DNA from: Nocardioides sp. Iso805N
Lineage (GTDB): Bacteria > Actinomycetota > Actinomycetes > Propionibacteriales > Nocardioidaceae
DNA length: 64,000 nucleotides
Reading direction: 5' to 3'
NCBI RefSeq assembly: GCF_000364605.1
Contig: NZ_KB822587.1
Coordinates: 1 to 64,000 of the forward strand
Shown here in pieces: positions 53,686 through 61,477 of the stretch; positions within the stretch are counted from its first letter, which is position 1, and every line of letters starts with the position of its first letter. Both the position numbers and the translations under genes were made by a program. The notes beneath the pieces are model-generated. The model saw only the letters and a program-made list of their open reading frames with translations. It did not search any database and was not told the DNA's origin.

Positions 53686-54150
53686 TCAGGGTCTGGCGCG
53701 CAGCACCGGCCGAGGTCCGTCGTAGCGCTCCAACAGCTCGCGGACCTTCTCGTCGATGGCCCAGGCACGACCGTCATCGCGGCCCACGAAGACCGTCTCG
53801 GCCTCCGCTACGACGCTCGGCTCGGCCATCTCGGCATCGACGATCTCCGCGGCCATGGTCGCGCTCCGGGTGCCGACCCGCGGGAACCACAACCGCACGG
53901 TGAGCTCCTGAGCCCGCCAGAAGACCTCGCGCCGGTACTCCAGGACCTGCTGCGCGACGACATAGCGAGCGCGGTCCTCGAGCGCATCGAAGATCCCGCC
54001 GACATATCGGTCGCCTCCGGGCGGCGTGACGCCGAAGATGCGATGGCGCGCCTCGTCGATGAGGCGCAGGTAGGCGACATTGGAGACGTGCCCGGTCTGG
54101 CCCCCGAGATCCTCGGCCCGCAGCTGAAGCCGCACCTCGAGCGCGCTCAT
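53686..54150 (-). CDS. Hot-dog acyl-CoA thioesterase (4-HBT/FadM-like)
   Basis: Small thioesterase of 154 residues. It matches the 4-hydroxybenzoyl-CoA thioesterase-like layout: RAEDLGGQTGHVSNVAYLRL (normally with an Asp-x-x-x-His near NxxY), VLEYRREVFWRAQELTVRLW and WAIDEKVRELLE at the end. ATG 54150 follows GGGGAGG and overlaps the TesB stop (ATGA). It probably releases CoA from dead-end or excess acyl-CoA of the pathway. A longer frame reaching 54666 lies inside the TesB gene. Confidence 0.8.
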   Translation of the reverse strand: MSALEVRLQLRAEDLGGQTGHVSNVAYLRLIDEARHRIFGVTPPGGDRYVGGIFDALEDRARYVVAQQVLEYRREVFWRAQELTVRLWFPRVGTRSATMAAEIVDAEMAEPSVVAEAETVFVGRDDGRAWAIDEKVRELLERYDGPRPVLRARP

Positions 54151-55073
54151 CGGCGCGCCTCCCCACGAAGCCGCAGCAGGCCTTCCTGCATCGTCGTCGC
54201 GAGCAGGACGCCGCGCTCGTCGTACATCTCGCCCCGACAGAGCCCTCGGCCCCCGCCCGCCCAGGGCGATCGCTGGTCGTAGCAGAACCACTCGCCGACG
54301 CGGATCGGGGCGTGGAACCAGACCGAGTGGTTGAGGGTGGCGAACTGGAGGCCCGGCGTGCCGTACGTGATGCCGTGAGGCCCCAGCGCGACCGACAGGA
54401 ACAGGCAATCGGACACGTAGACGAGCGCAGCCTCGTTCAGCCGAAGGTCGTCGCCGCCCACAGCCGAAATACGATGCCAGGCCCGCTGCGAGGCGGGCAC
54501 GGACTCGCCACGGGCGCCCGCAACGCGGACCGGAGGCCCTTCGAAGAGGTACTCGACGCCCCGCTCGGCGCTCACCCCGGCGCGCCAGCGCTCGAACTCG
54601 TCGTCGCCGACGTACAGCTCGTGGGCAGCGGGGAGCCCAACGCGTTCGGACGCGTCGCCGCCCCACCCGTGCCGGAGCGATCCGGACTCCTCGGCATGGA
54701 ACGAGACCGACGCCGTCAGTAGCAGCTCATCGCCCTGCCACGCCTCGACGGCGCGACTGGTGTAGCTGCCGCCATCGCGTACGCGCGTGACCCGATAGTC
54801 GGTCCGCAGCGTCGCATCGCCGGCCCGCAGGAACTGGAAGTTGGCGACATGCGCACGGCGATCGTCGGGACAGGTCAGGGCCGCCGCCATGAACGCCTGC
54901 CCGGCGACCTCGCCGCCGAAGAACCAGGTCGAGCTGCGCGAGGGGTGCACCGACCTGAAGGCATCGGTCCCCGCGGGCTCGAGCGCGAGCATCTCGGGAA
55001 CGCTACGCAGGGCCGTGACGCTCTCCTCACCGTCCACGTCGCGGCCATGCTCCACCCAACCAGTTCTCGCCAC
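54147..55073 (-). CDS. Acyl-CoA thioesterase II (TesB-like)
   Basis: Double hot-dog thioesterase of 308 residues from GTG 55073 (internal GTGs at 55055 and 55037 are alternatives). Family blocks are STWFFGGEVAGQAFMAAALT, ANFQFLRAGD, SFHAEE, YVSDCLFL, ATLNHSVWFH and TTMQEGLLRL. In E. coli TesB the catalytic Asp lies in the xLDHxxWFH motif; here the same position is Asn (LNHSVWFH), while the Gln in MQEG is kept. Activity could therefore be changed. It is coupled to the small thioesterase downstream. Confidence 0.86.
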   Translation of the reverse strand: MARTGWVEHGRDVDGEESVTALRSVPEMLALEPAGTDAFRSVHPSRSSTWFFGGEVAGQAFMAAALTCPDDRRAHVANFQFLRAGDATLRTDYRVTRVRDGGSYTSRAVEAWQGDELLLTASVSFHAEESGSLRHGWGGDASERVGLPAAHELYVGDDEFERWRAGVSAERGVEYLFEGPPVRVAGARGESVPASQRAWHRISAVGGDDLRLNEAALVYVSDCLFLSVALGPHGITYGTPGLQFATLNHSVWFHAPIRVGEWFCYDQRSPWAGGGRGLCRGEMYDERGVLLATTMQEGLLRLRGEARR

Positions 55074-55102
55074 GCACGCTCCAACCCTCGGGCAAATACA
55101 GT

Positions 55103-55111
55103 TAACTCATT
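55103..55111 (-). promoter_or_regulatory. AATGAGTTA motif (copy 2)
   Basis: The minus-strand 9-mer AATGAGTTA (plus strand TAACTCATT) lies 30 bp before the TesB-like start, in the 99-bp gap after the double CoA-transferase gene. Copies 1 and 3 are at 41271 and 61399. Confidence 0.4.
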
Positions 55112-55172
55112 GCACTTTAGGACAGGTCGAGTCCCGTAGCAAACCCACTCTGCCGGGCGCCAGGGTGCGTTG

Positions 55173-57614
55173 TCAGGCGACCACGCCCTGCTCGCGCAAC
55201 GCGGCGATCCGGTCGGCGAAGCCGAACTCGGTCAGGATGGCATCGGTGTGCTGGCCGACGGTGCAGCCGGCATCCGCCTTGGTCGTGGACCGGGAGAACG
55301 ACACCATCGGAGCGAGCCGGCGATGCTCGTCGAAGATCGGGCTGACCGCCTCGACGACGAACCCTGCCGCGACATAGTCGTCGCCCTGCATGAGCTTCTC
55401 GGCCGACGCCTCGGCCGCCTCGACGCAGCCGACGTCCTGCCGGGTCAGCTCCTCCTCCCAGTCGCTGGCCGGCTTGCCGGCGAAGACACCACCGAGGACC
55501 TCGGCCAGGACGGCATCGTGCCGCTGCCGCGACTCCTCGGTCGAGAAGCGCGGATCGGAGCCGAGCTCGACGTAGGGCTTCATCGCCGTCACCAGCTCCT
55601 GCCACTCCCCCGGCTCCGCGGCCGCCAGGAAGACATAGCCACTCGCGGCCGGGTAGAGGCGGTAGAGGGCGCCCAGACCCCAGAACTCCTCGTCGGCGAT
55701 CGGCGCCGGGCTCACTCCGGCGTACTCGTTGTTGATGTGGTTGAGGCAGTTCAGTGCGCTTCCGAACATCGAGGTCGTCAGACCGGTGAAGGTGGTTCCG
55801 TTGCGCCGCTTCGCGTAGATCGCAAGCATCAAGGCCGAGGCGACAGCGACGGCGGCGACCCCGTCCGCCTGCACAGCGGGAACGGCGTGCGCCGCGTGCA
55901 GCATCGGGGCCATCGCGCGCAGCTCGTCCCGGTCCCGAGGTGCGCCGGTGCGCCCTCGGGCCTCGAGGTGGGCGATGCCGCTGCAGGCCCCGATCGAGGG
56001 CGCGTACGCCGGGCGGAATGCGAAGGGGCCGTCGTGACCGTAGCCGAAGGAGTTGACGTAGATCAGCTCGGGATTGATCGCCTTGAGGGAGGCCTCGTCC
56101 AGGCCCATCCGCTCCGCGGCGCCGGACCGCATGCACTGGAAGACGACGTCCGCCTGGACCGCGATCGAACGAACGATCTCCCGCCCCTCCGGGGTGTGGG
56201 CGTCGATGGCCAGGCTCTCCTTGCCCTGGAGCACCTTCGCACCGCCGGCCTCGGGGAACTGCACGAGGGTGCGGATGTTGTCACCCTCGATGCTCTCGAC
56301 CTTGATGACGCGGGCTCCGAGGTCGGCCAGCAGCGTCACGCCGTAGGGGCCGGCGAACATCGTGCCGAGCTCGAGGATCGTGATGCCCTCCAACGGGAGC
56401 GCGCGCCGGTCGGAACCGGACGACACGACGTCCGTCGTGGCTCGGGCCGCCTCGGCCCGAAGCGCCTCGCTGTCGGCCCCGATCGCCGGAGCCGGGGAGG
56501 GCCAGTGGATCGGCTCACCCTCGGCGAACACCAACGGCGCGGGCTGGCGCACCGGACCCAGGTCGGGCTGGTCGATCGTGATCGCCCGACCCTCGAACGC
56601 GATCTGCGGGTGATCGAAGGCGCCGGTGGGCGATCGGAAGATCTCGGCGCTGATGTCCGGGTTGGTCTCGAACGTCTCCTGCCACTGCGCCAGCGTGCGC
56701 TGCCCCACCTGGTCGATCATCATCAGCCAGAACTCCTCGCGGAGCTCGGCGGTCGGCAGCGCCGGGAAGCCCGCCCACTTCGGATTCGCCAGCTCGGCCA
56801 GCAGACCCAGCTCCTTGAGCCACGCCTGCATGAGCCGAGGCGCCGTCTGCGCGAACTGCAGCCAGACACCGTCGTCGGTCGGCGCGATCAGGAGCGCGTA
56901 GAGCAACGGCGCGTTCGGGCGCAGCTGCTCGTCGTAGGCGCCCTCCTGCGGCATGAACGCGCCCGGGTAGCGATCGAGCACCATCTCGAGGAACCAGTTG
57001 AACGTGTCCATCGAGCCCACGCCCTGCACCAGCGAGGTCTCCAGGAGCTGTCCACGGCCGGAGTCCTCACGCTCGAGGAGCGCTGCCAGGGTGCCGTGCG
57101 CGGCATTGTGCGCCGCTGCCCACGAGCCGTAGGGCACCGAGACGTAGGCCGGCCCCGGCCTGCGGGCCAGCTGGCGCTTGGCGTGCATGATGCCGGTCTT
57201 GGCGTTGACCAGTGCCTCGTGGCCCTTGTAGTGCGACCACTGGTTGTCGGCGCCGAACCCGGTGATGTGCGCCGCGACCAGGCGCGGGAAGTCCTGCGCG
57301 AGCGACTCGGCGCTGAGCCCTAGATCGGCCACCTGCCCTGGCCGCAGGTCATGGACCAGTACGTCGGCGGTGGCCAGCAGGCCACGCAGCGTCTCCCGAT
57401 CCCCGGCGCCGCCGAGGTCGAGCACGATGCTGCGCCGGCCCCGAAGGAGGCCGGGCCAGCCGGGGAGCCGTCGGATCGGCGATCCCCCCGGTGCCTCGAT
57501 CATGATCACCTCGGCCCCTGCGTCGGCCATGAACTGGCTGTAGTAGGCGCCGGCCAGCTGCGTGGTCAGGTCGACGACGCGGAGGCCCGCGAGCGGGCTC
57601 TGGTGCTCAGTCAT
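55173..57614 (-). CDS. Double-domain family III CoA transferase-like protein
   Basis: An 813-residue protein made of two CaiB/BaiF units: about 1-395 (LAGLRVVDLTTQLAGAYYSQ) and about 405-813 (LEGITILELGTMFAGPYG). Single members are about 400 residues, so this is a complete fusion. The family's catalytic Asp (in the YD/QA-SG region) is Glu133 in unit 1 (GHEALVNAKTG) and Ala538 in unit 2 (AYAPSIGACSG). Glu could still act as an acyl carrier, but unit 2 looks inactive. ATG 57614 follows GAGGA. It stands alone between two operons. It may be a specialised CoA transferase, a racemase-like enzyme of the same fold, or a binding protein. Confidence 0.87.
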   Translation of the reverse strand: MTEHQSPLAGLRVVDLTTQLAGAYYSQFMADAGAEVIMIEAPGGSPIRRLPGWPGLLRGRRSIVLDLGGAGDRETLRGLLATADVLVHDLRPGQVADLGLSAESLAQDFPRLVAAHITGFGADNQWSHYKGHEALVNAKTGIMHAKRQLARRPGPAYVSVPYGSWAAAHNAAHGTLAALLEREDSGRGQLLETSLVQGVGSMDTFNWFLEMVLDRYPGAFMPQEGAYDEQLRPNAPLLYALLIAPTDDGVWLQFAQTAPRLMQAWLKELGLLAELANPKWAGFPALPTAELREEFWLMMIDQVGQRTLAQWQETFETNPDISAEIFRSPTGAFDHPQIAFEGRAITIDQPDLGPVRQPAPLVFAEGEPIHWPSPAPAIGADSEALRAEAARATTDVVSSGSDRRALPLEGITILELGTMFAGPYGVTLLADLGARVIKVESIEGDNIRTLVQFPEAGGAKVLQGKESLAIDAHTPEGREIVRSIAVQADVVFQCMRSGAAERMGLDEASLKAINPELIYVNSFGYGHDGPFAFRPAYAPSIGACSGIAHLEARGRTGAPRDRDELRAMAPMLHAAHAVPAVQADGVAAVAVASALMLAIYAKRRNGTTFTGLTTSMFGSALNCLNHINNEYAGVSPAPIADEEFWGLGALYRLYPAASGYVFLAAAEPGEWQELVTAMKPYVELGSDPRFSTEESRQRHDAVLAEVLGGVFAGKPASDWEEELTRQDVGCVEAAEASAEKLMQGDDYVAAGFVVEAVSPIFDEHRRLAPMVSFSRSTTKADAGCTVGQHTDAILTEFGFADRIAALREQGVVA

Positions 57615-57690
57615 TCTCGTGTCCTCACGGCGATGCGTGTGATGCGAGCCACAGGTCCCAAGACAAGGCACCTCTGGCAATGGTTATCGG

Positions 57691-57703
57691 TGATTTATTT
57701 CGC
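57691..57703 (-). promoter_or_regulatory. TGATTTATTTCGC motif upstream of the double CoA transferase
   Basis: AT-rich 13-mer 77 bp before the start codon, one base different in length from the motif at 53591-53602. It lies in the 111-bp gap between this gene and the Ltp operon and is probably within its promoter region. Confidence 0.3.
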
Positions 57704-57725
57704 TATTCGTCCGTACGACGTCGGC

Positions 57726-58358
57726 TCAGGGCTGGCCCGGCTTCAGCTCCACGAAGAGGCCCTCGGCCTCGGCGCAGAGCACGTCGCCGTGGTGGATGGT
57801 GCCGCGCAGGACCCGCTTGCGACCGACCTCCTCGACGACCCAGCCACGCACGGTCAGCTCGGGCCCGATCGGCGTGATCGAGCGGAAGTCGGTGTGCAGG
57901 TAGGCCGTCCGACACGGCGTACGGCCACCCGACTGCGCAAGGCGGCCCAACAGCTCGTCGAAGAAGAGCGGGATCGTGCCGCCGTGGGCGGCCATGTTGC
58001 CGCCCAGGAAGTAGTCACCGAACCGCACCCGGCCGACGATGGCCATCTCGTCACCGGCATCGACGGTCAGCGCCGGAGAGGTGACCTGGCCACGCCCGAC
58101 CACGTCGTTGCGCCGGCCGTAGGGCCGCTCCCGCTCAGGCACGGCCATCGGCTCGAGCATCGCCGTCCACCGATCGAGCCCGTCGGCCAGCTCCATCGCG
58201 GAGCCCGCGTCGGGCGCCGCCGCGGCCAGGGTGTCGAGGAACGTCCGCAGCGACCCGATCATCCGACCGTAGGCACGACCGTAGTCGGCACCGCCCCCGG
58301 GCGCCCGCGTCCTCCAGGGCACCGGGGTCGGCGTCGCAAGCGGGTCAGACGGACTCAA
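57726..58358 (-). CDS. PaaI-type hot-dog thioesterase
   Basis: Thioesterase of 210 residues. The C-terminal hot-dog domain (about 95-205) has the PaaI-type motif MAAHGGTIPLFFDELLGRL, with HGG...D typical of the active site, and YLHTDFRSITPIG. The N-terminal 90 residues are less conserved. I take TTG 58358 as the start because it overlaps the previous stop (TTGA), as elsewhere in this operon; a frame to 58445 lies inside that gene. It is the last gene of the amidohydrolase-Ltp-DUF35 operon and would remove CoA from an intermediate or product. Confidence 0.78.
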   Translation of the reverse strand: MSPSDPLATPTPVPWRTRAPGGGADYGRAYGRMIGSLRTFLDTLAAAAPDAGSAMELADGLDRWTAMLEPMAVPERERPYGRRNDVVGRGQVTSPALTVDAGDEMAIVGRVRFGDYFLGGNMAAHGGTIPLFFDELLGRLAQSGGRTPCRTAYLHTDFRSITPIGPELTVRGWVVEEVGRKRVLRGTIHHGDVLCAEAEGLFVELKPGQP

Positions 58359-58576
58359 GCCGGCACGCTTCCGGTGTGGACGCGGGCAGCGTGCAGACCC
58401 TCCTCGGTCGTGGGTGCCTCGATCCGCCAGTCCCCGCACGAGCACCAGCAGTCGTAGTGCGTGCCGTCTGCCGCCGGAATGATCGCCTGGCCGTCGCAGT
58501 ACCCGCCGCTGTTGGCGATGTTCTGGAGGAACTCCAGCGGCTTCTCGTACAGGCTGTTGTCGTCGTGGTCACTCAC
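58355..58576 (-). CDS. Small cysteine-containing protein of unknown function
   Basis: A 73-residue protein read from GTG 58576, which overlaps the DUF35 stop (GTGA) and follows AGGAGAG; its own stop overlaps the thioesterase start. The central part holds four cysteines: one in GGYCDG and three in YDCWCSCGDW, which could bind a metal or redox centre. There is no signal peptide or membrane segment. I do not recognise a family. The coupling on both sides argues that it is a real gene working with the Ltp-DUF35 enzyme, perhaps as an accessory or electron carrier. This role is only a guess. Confidence 0.7.
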   Translation of the reverse strand: MSDHDDNSLYEKPLEFLQNIANSGGYCDGQAIIPAADGTHYDCWCSCGDWRIEAPTTEEGLHAARVHTGSVPA

Positions 58577-59022
58577 GAGGCGCTCTCCTTCTGCTCGGCT
58601 CCAACGGGACGGAAGACCGGAAGCAGCCATCCGTCGCTGATCGGATGGAAGTCGACCTCGAGCTCCATCCCGATCTCCACGGTGCCTGGCTCGACTCCGA
58701 TGACGTTACTGACAAGACGCGCACCGGGGGCGTCCGGAAGGTCGACCACGGCCGGCACCAGCGTGATGTCCGGGAGGCCAGGGAAGCCATGCACCACCGC
58801 GAAGCTGTAGACCTGCGCACGACCCGACAGGTCGACCCACTCGACCTCACCCGACTGGCACTCGGGACAGTACGCCGTGGGCGGCAGCCGGAAGTGGCCG
58901 CACGAGCCGCAGCGGGGAGCCACGAGACGACGCTCCTTGGCCGCCTGCCAGAACGGCTCCGTGGTCGGATCGGTGGCGATCTTGATGACTTCGGTCGGCA
59001 GGGCTGTCGCGAGCACCATCAT
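58573..59022 (-). CDS. DUF35 OB-fold/zinc-ribbon protein (Ltp partner)
   Basis: Protein of 149 residues with an N-terminal rubredoxin-like zinc ribbon (CGSCGHFRL...CPECQSG, four cysteines at about 38-58) and a C-terminal OB fold (VYSFAVVHG, VVDLPDAPGARLVSNVIG). Such DUF35 proteins form complexes with thiolase-like Ltp proteins; ChsH2-DUF35 with Ltp2 is a known retro-aldolase in cholesterol side-chain breakdown. ATG 59022 overlaps the Ltp stop (ATGA) and follows GGAAAGG. It is most likely the obligate partner of the adjacent Ltp protein. Confidence 0.88.
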   Translation of the reverse strand: MMVLATALPTEVIKIATDPTTEPFWQAAKERRLVAPRCGSCGHFRLPPTAYCPECQSGEVEWVDLSGRAQVYSFAVVHGFPGLPDITLVPAVVDLPDAPGARLVSNVIGVEPGTVEIGMELEVDFHPISDGWLLPVFRPVGAEQKESAS

Positions 59023-60227
59023 GCGTCCTTTCCAAGGATCAGGCCCGAGACGGGCAGGCTGGCCGGACCACCGGTGACGAGTGCGTGCTCGGCACCCTCG
59101 ACCTGGTTGATCGCCGTACCTCGCATCTGCTCGACGCCCTCCAGCAGGTGGGTCATGCCGATGATGTAGGCCTCCGAGAGCTGGCCGCCGTGGGTGTTGA
59201 CCGGGATCTGCCCGGCTCGTGGACGCGCGCTGTAGCGGATGTTCCCGCCCAGGACGAAGTCGTTGCCCTGACCACGCTCGCAGAACCCGTAGTCCTCCAG
59301 CTGCATCAGGACCATCGGGCTGAAGTGGTCGTAGAGCAGTGCCACGTCGATGTCGGTCGGCTCGAGGCCGGCCTGCTTGTAGAGCCGCTCGGCGATGGGC
59401 TTGTTCCCCGCGGAGGCGAAGTACTCGTCGGGCATCCCCATCCACCCGAAGGCACGGCCCCACTCGCGACGGCCACCGTGGGCGGTCGCGACGACCGGGA
59501 CCGGCTTCTGCTTGAGGTCACGGGCGCGGTCGATGCCGGTCGTGATGACCGCGACCGCACCGTCGGTCTCCTGACAGAAGTCGTAGAGACAGAGCGGCTC
59601 GGCGATCATGCGCGCCGCGAAGTAGTCCCCCCGGGTCAGCGGGGTGCCTCGGAACCGTGCCTTGGGCCGGGTCTGCGCGTTCTCCCGCTCCGTCAGCGCG
59701 ATCTCGCAGAAGGCGTCCCGCGTGGTGCCGTAGAGGTGCATGTGGCGACGAGCGAGGACCGACATGAGGTGGCCCGGCCCCGAGAGCCCGGAGGGCTGCA
59801 GGAAGGAGTTGGTCGGCGTGGCCGGTGCGGCGGCGAAGACCGAGCCGAGCCGCTGCTTGGCCTGCTGCAACGCCATCACGGTGACCACCACGGTGGCGTC
59901 GCCGGCGACGATCGCCGCCCGGGCGAGGCCGATCGAGCCGGCCGACCCACCGCCGCCGGAGGTCAGGGAGGCGGTGAAGGTGACCTCGTCGATGCCGAGG
60001 ATCTCCATGAAGTCGGCGGTGTCCATCTTCTCGCCGTACCCGGCGCCCGCACCGGAGTAGTAGGCGAATCCGTCGATGTCCTTGACGCTGAGACCGGCAT
60101 CGGCACACGCGTTGAGGATCGCCTCACAGGCCATCTCCGTCGTCGTGCGAGGCCAGGACTCGCCACGCTTGTAGTAGTCGGTCGCGCCGATCCCGACGAT
60201 CGCGACGTCGCGCAATCCGTTGGTCAC
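59019..60227 (-). CDS. Thiolase-like lipid-transfer protein (Ltp/SCP-x type)
   Basis: Thiolase-fold protein of 402 residues starting at GTG 60227. The nucleophilic-cysteine region reads TSGGGGSAGS (89-98), so the thiolase cysteine is absent, as in the Ltp2 aldolase group. Tyr299 (LLYDHF) and Tyr354 (SEAYIIG) fall about where Ltp2 has its two catalytic tyrosines; I infer this by motif order only. With the DUF35 partner it would cleave a 3-hydroxyacyl-CoA-type aldol rather than act as a thiolase. Six bases separate it from the amidohydrolase stop. The substrate is unknown; steroid- or terpenoid-like side chains are typical for the group. Confidence 0.87.
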   Translation of the reverse strand: MTNGLRDVAIVGIGATDYYKRGESWPRTTTEMACEAILNACADAGLSVKDIDGFAYYSGAGAGYGEKMDTADFMEILGIDEVTFTASLTSGGGGSAGSIGLARAAIVAGDATVVVTVMALQQAKQRLGSVFAAAPATPTNSFLQPSGLSGPGHLMSVLARRHMHLYGTTRDAFCEIALTERENAQTRPKARFRGTPLTRGDYFAARMIAEPLCLYDFCQETDGAVAVITTGIDRARDLKQKPVPVVATAHGGRREWGRAFGWMGMPDEYFASAGNKPIAERLYKQAGLEPTDIDVALLYDHFSPMVLMQLEDYGFCERGQGNDFVLGGNIRYSARPRAGQIPVNTHGGQLSEAYIIGMTHLLEGVEQMRGTAINQVEGAEHALVTGGPASLPVSGLILGKDA

Positions 60228-60233
60228 GCCGGA

Positions 60234-61370
60234 TCAGCCCTGGATGCATTCGGTGCTGGCGGGCACCGGCGGGACGTGCGGGAACAGCTCGTAGAAGGCA
60301 CCCTGCGTGACGCGCTGCACCGTCTCCGGCCGCGCACCGGCGAACAGGCCCTCGAGCGTCTTCTGGGTGTGCCCGAAGGTGCCCTCCATGTGCGGGTAGT
60401 CCGAGCCGAACATGACGTTCTTGTAGCCCATCGCCTCGTTGGCGGCGACTGCCGTCTCGTCGTGCTGGAAGGAGGCGAAGATCTGCGTCATCAGGATCTC
60501 CTTCGGGTCACGCGTCAGCTTCGGCCGCACGGCCATGTGGTGCTGGCGGTAGCCCTCGAGAAGCCGGTCGCCCAGGAACGGGATCCAGGTCGCGCCGCCC
60601 TCGGAGATGAGCACCTTGAGATCGGGGTGACGGTCCAGCGCACCGGATGCCACCAGCTTCATCGCGGCGCGCTGGCCCGAGAAGGTGGTCTCGGTGTAGT
60701 TCATGATCGCGCCGCCGGGACCGCGGTAGACCTGGCCGGCGCCGCCGGACGTCATGTCGACCGGGTCGGTGCCGATGTGGAAGGCCGGAATGATGCCCGA
60801 CTTCTCGCAGATGGCCCAGAAGGGCTCCCAGTCATCACGGTGCCAGTCCGGCGCGCTCGGGTGCGGCGTGGTGGGCAAGAAGACGGCCTTGAAGTCGTGC
60901 TCCGCCAGCCACTCGATCTCCGAGACCGCGTCCTCGACCCGCAACGTCGAGACCTGACCGGTCACGACATACCGCTCCGAGACCGGCACCAGCTCCTCGA
61001 GCGCATACTCGTTGCTGGCACGCATGCAGGCCTTGAGCAGCTCCGGCGTACGGAAGGTCGAGGCCCACATCCCCAGACTCGGGAAGATCACCTCGCCCCA
61101 GACACCCTCCTTGTCCAGGTCACCCAGCCGCGCGACCGGGTCACGCACGCCCTGCGGCTTGTTGCTCTCCTCGACGAACTTGACCGCCGCCGAGGTCGGC
61201 AGCTTGCGCCGGAAGGTCTGGCCGTCGACCGAGACCGTCTCCCACTCGCCGTCAGGGTCCTTCAGCGACTTCGGCGTCAGATCCGCCATAGCCTTCGGGA
61301 GTCGGGCCGACCACACGTCCTCGGGTTCGAGGAAGTGCGAGTCACCCGAGTTGGTCCACATCTTTGCCAT
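60234..61370 (-). CDS. Amidohydrolase (amidohydrolase_2/ACMSD-like family)
   Basis: TIM-barrel metal-dependent hydrolase or decarboxylase of 378 residues from ATG 61370, preceded by GGAGG. The N-terminal metal region reads DSHFLEP in place of the classic HxH, later PAFHIGTDP supplies a histidine, and GSDYPHMEGTF near residue 330 gives the catalytic Asp. Proteins of this kind commonly sit with Ltp and DUF35 genes in mycobacterial and nocardioform catabolic clusters. It may cleave or decarboxylate a ring-derived intermediate. First gene of the operon, divergent from the TetR regulator. Confidence 0.86.
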   Translation of the reverse strand: MAKMWTNSGDSHFLEPEDVWSARLPKAMADLTPKSLKDPDGEWETVSVDGQTFRRKLPTSAAVKFVEESNKPQGVRDPVARLGDLDKEGVWGEVIFPSLGMWASTFRTPELLKACMRASNEYALEELVPVSERYVVTGQVSTLRVEDAVSEIEWLAEHDFKAVFLPTTPHPSAPDWHRDDWEPFWAICEKSGIIPAFHIGTDPVDMTSGGAGQVYRGPGGAIMNYTETTFSGQRAAMKLVASGALDRHPDLKVLISEGGATWIPFLGDRLLEGYRQHHMAVRPKLTRDPKEILMTQIFASFQHDETAVAANEAMGYKNVMFGSDYPHMEGTFGHTQKTLEGLFAGARPETVQRVTQGAFYELFPHVPPVPASTECIQG

Positions 61371-61398
61371 TGCGAAACCTCCACGCTCAATCCGTGCG

Positions 61399-61407
61399 AA
61401 TGAGTTA
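61399..61407 (+). promoter_or_regulatory. AATGAGTTA motif (copy 3)
   Basis: This 9-mer lies in the 107-bp divergent region between the amidohydrolase and TetR genes, 29 bp from the amidohydrolase start. Copies 1 and 2 are in two other promoter regions of the island. It may be the site of a common regulator. Confidence 0.45.
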
Positions 61408-61477
61408 GATGTTGGCACTGGTGCGGGTCCTGCGCAATAGTTTCTAAGACAGTGACATTAACTTTTTGAGGTGAGCG

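Noticed and set aside
55170..57323. A 717-codon open frame on the plus strand
   Set aside because: It is antisense to the double CoA transferase, which has clear domains; the plus-strand product resembles no protein.
59085..61403. A 772-codon open frame on the plus strand
   Set aside because: It is antisense to the amidohydrolase and Ltp genes and has the same GC-bias origin.
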